Positions 5,931 through 7,141 of a stretch of 7,141 nucleotides of DNA are shown piece by piece. Each line of letters starts with the position of its first letter. The first letter of the stretch is position 1. The stretch lies in NCBI GenBank assembly GCA_945874515.1, contig CAMCHA010000127.1, forward strand, positions 1 through 7,141, written 5' to 3'. The position numbers and the translations under genes were made by a program. The notes under the pieces were generated by a model. It did no database searches. It worked only from the letters and a program-made list of their open reading frames with translations, and was not told the DNA's origin. This DNA comes from Asaia bogorensis (lineage in GTDB: Bacteria; Pseudomonadota; Alphaproteobacteria; Acetobacterales; Acetobacteraceae).

Positions 5931-7141
5931 GTGGAAGTCCTGATTGAGCGTATGGGCACGGGTGGCGATGGTATCGCCCCCGGCCCGATTTATGTGCCGC
6001 AAGCCCTTCCCGGCGAAAGGCTGAACGTCACTATTACCGGCAAGCGCGGCGATGGCGCGCTGGCCAAGATCCAGGACATCATCACTGCAAGCGCTGATCG
6101 TATCGCGCCCACTTGCGCGCATTTTATGGAAGGTTGCGGCGGCTGCGCGCTCCAGCATTGGGCGCCTGCGCCGCAAGCGGCCTGGAAGCGCGAAAAGCTG
6201 CGTGTGGCCCTGGCGCGGGGCGGCTTCGCTGAGGCTGAAATTGCTGAGACCATCACGACACCCCCTGGTGCCCGCCGGCGAGCGGATTTCGCCATCAGGC
6301 GCGGGACGGATGGGCTCCGGCTTGGCTTTCACGCGGCGGGGAGTGTGGCCATTCTGGATATTGCCGCCTGCCCGGTGCTGCATCCGCGTCTGGTTGCGGT
6401 GCTGAAGCCGCTACGCGATCTGCTGCCGCGCCTGCCGGCGCTGAAGCGCGATGGTTCGGCGGTGCTGAACCTGCTCGATACCGGGCCTGACCTGCTGCTC
6501 CGCACCGATGGCACGCTGGATGCGGCGGGGCGGGCCCTACTGGCGGGGTTTGCCGCTGCCCATGGCCTGCCACGCATCGCCTGGGCGCGCGGCAATGGCC
6601 CGCCGGAGGTCGCCGCTCAGCTTGGGCCGGTGGCGATCACGCTGAGCGGTGTGCCAGTGACGCCCGCCCCCGGCGCCTTCCTGCAAGCGAGCCCTGAGGG
6701 CGAGCAAGCAATCATCGCGGCCATGCTGGCCGGCCTGCCCGCCAAGCTCGCCGGGCGCGGGAGGATTGCTGATCTGCATGCGGGCTTTGGGACACTCAGC
6801 CTGGCCTTGGCGCGGCGGGGCAGGGTGACGGCCTTCGAATCGGATAGCGCGGCGGTGGCGGCACTCGCCAATGCTGCGGCCAAGGCCGGGCTGCCTTTGG
6901 CGGCCACGCGGCGGGACTTGGTGCGCCAGCCGCTCACGGTGGCGGAATTGGCGCCTTTCGCCGCGGTGGTGCTGGACCCACCCTTTGCCGGCGCCGAGGA
7001 ACAGGCGGCTTTGCTTGCGCGCTCTGCCGTGCCGGCGGTGATTTATGTGTCCTGCAACCCGCAGGCGCTGTCGCGGGATTTGCACTTCTTTGCCGATCAG
7101 GGCTGGCGGGTGGATGCGGCGACGCCGATTGATCAGTTCTT
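5931..7141 (+). CDS. RlmD/TrmA-family RNA (uracil-5-)methyltransferase, 3'-truncated
   Basis: This class I SAM-dependent RNA methyltransferase should make 5-methyluridine in rRNA or tRNA. The frame runs open off the right edge with 403 codons visible. A TRAM-like RNA-binding start (EVLIERMGTGGDGIAPGP, residues 2-19) and VPQALPGERL are followed by Fe-S cysteines C62, C69 and C72 (CAHFMEGCGGC) and C147 (AACPVLHP). Next come GAFLQASPEGEQ (Q252), the SAM loop DLHAGFGT (281-288), DPPFAGA (349-355) and the catalytic cysteine C375 in YVSCNPQALSRDL. GTG 5931 is chosen because an in-frame TGA at 5895 precedes it, no other start lies between, and it sits exactly at the first TRAM strand; ATG 5952 would remove that strand. 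Only about 10-20 residues should be missing, including the C-terminal catalytic Glu. Two motifs are atypical: F352 where the family has Arg, and six rather than five residues between C62 and C69. The RNA target is unknown. It is probably co-transcribed with gcdH. Confidence 0.9.
   Translation, partial: MEVLIERMGTGGDGIAPGPIYVPQALPGERLNVTITGKRGDGALAKIQDIITASADRIAPTCAHFMEGCGGCALQHWAPAPQAAWKREKLRVALARGGFAEAEIAETITTPPGARRRADFAIRRGTDGLRLGFHAAGSVAILDIAACPVLHPRLVAVLKPLRDLLPRLPALKRDGSAVLNLLDTGPDLLLRTDGTLDAAGRALLAGFAAAHGLPRIAWARGNGPPEVAAQLGPVAITLSGVPVTPAPGAFLQASPEGEQAIIAAMLAGLPAKLAGRGRIADLHAGFGTLSLALARRGRVTAFESDSAAVAALANAAAKAGLPLAATRRDLVRQPLTVAELAPFAAVVLDPPFAGAEEQAALLARSAVPAVIYVSCNPQALSRDLHFFADQGWRVDAATPIDQF

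Noticed and set aside
6537..7085. Open frame of 182 codons on the minus strand over the methyltransferase
   Set aside because: The plus strand holds a clear methyltransferase with its SAM loop and catalytic cysteine in one frame. The antisense product is Arg/His/Gly-rich noise.
3..7141. Search for CRISPR arrays, IS ends, tRNA genes, toxin-antitoxin pairs or defence genes
   Set aside because: I saw no regularly spaced repeats, transposase, tRNA-like cloverleaf or defence-type gene. Almost all the DNA is accounted for by five housekeeping-type genes with short spacers.

Overview
The window looks like ordinary chromosomal housekeeping DNA from a GC-rich alphaproteobacterium. The protein sequences and the strong G/C preference at third codon positions suggest Rhodospirillales, probably Acetobacteraceae. 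That placement is an inference from protein flavour and not from a marker gene. I see no mobile element, CRISPR array, tRNA, rRNA, phage gene or defence system, and I did not find a convincing undescribed system.

Layout: (1) 3-1817 (+), the C-terminal two thirds of aconitase A, cut by the left window edge and followed by a clear intrinsic terminator (1838-1868). (2) 1873-2571 (-), a small serine alpha/beta-hydrolase that converges on acnA. (3) 2572-2783, a 212-bp divergent spacer rich in short perfect inverted repeats. (4) 2784-4628 (+), a long RhlE-type DEAD-box RNA helicase with an acidic N-terminal extension and an Arg/Asp-rich disordered tail; it must use a TTG or GTG start. (5) 4709-5911 (+), a complete glutaryl-CoA dehydrogenase, preceded by a strong hairpin and a possible 17-codon leader ORF whose stop overlaps its start (ATGA). 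(6) 5931-7141 (+), a RlmD/TrmA-family SAM-dependent RNA (uracil-5-)methyltransferase with an Fe-S cysteine set, cut by the right edge only a little short of its expected C-terminus.

The genes do not form one pathway. Aconitase belongs to the TCA cycle. Glutaryl-CoA dehydrogenase feeds lysine/tryptophan-derived glutaryl-CoA towards crotonyl-CoA. The helicase and the methyltransferase both act on RNA, probably in RNA decay or ribosome biogenesis. The last two genes are 19 nt apart on the same strand and are probably co-transcribed. The points most worth a second look are the RNA-structure signals around gene junctions (hairpins at 4634-4653 and 5902-5922, and four inverted repeats in 2648-2768), and two departures from family motifs in the methyltransferase.
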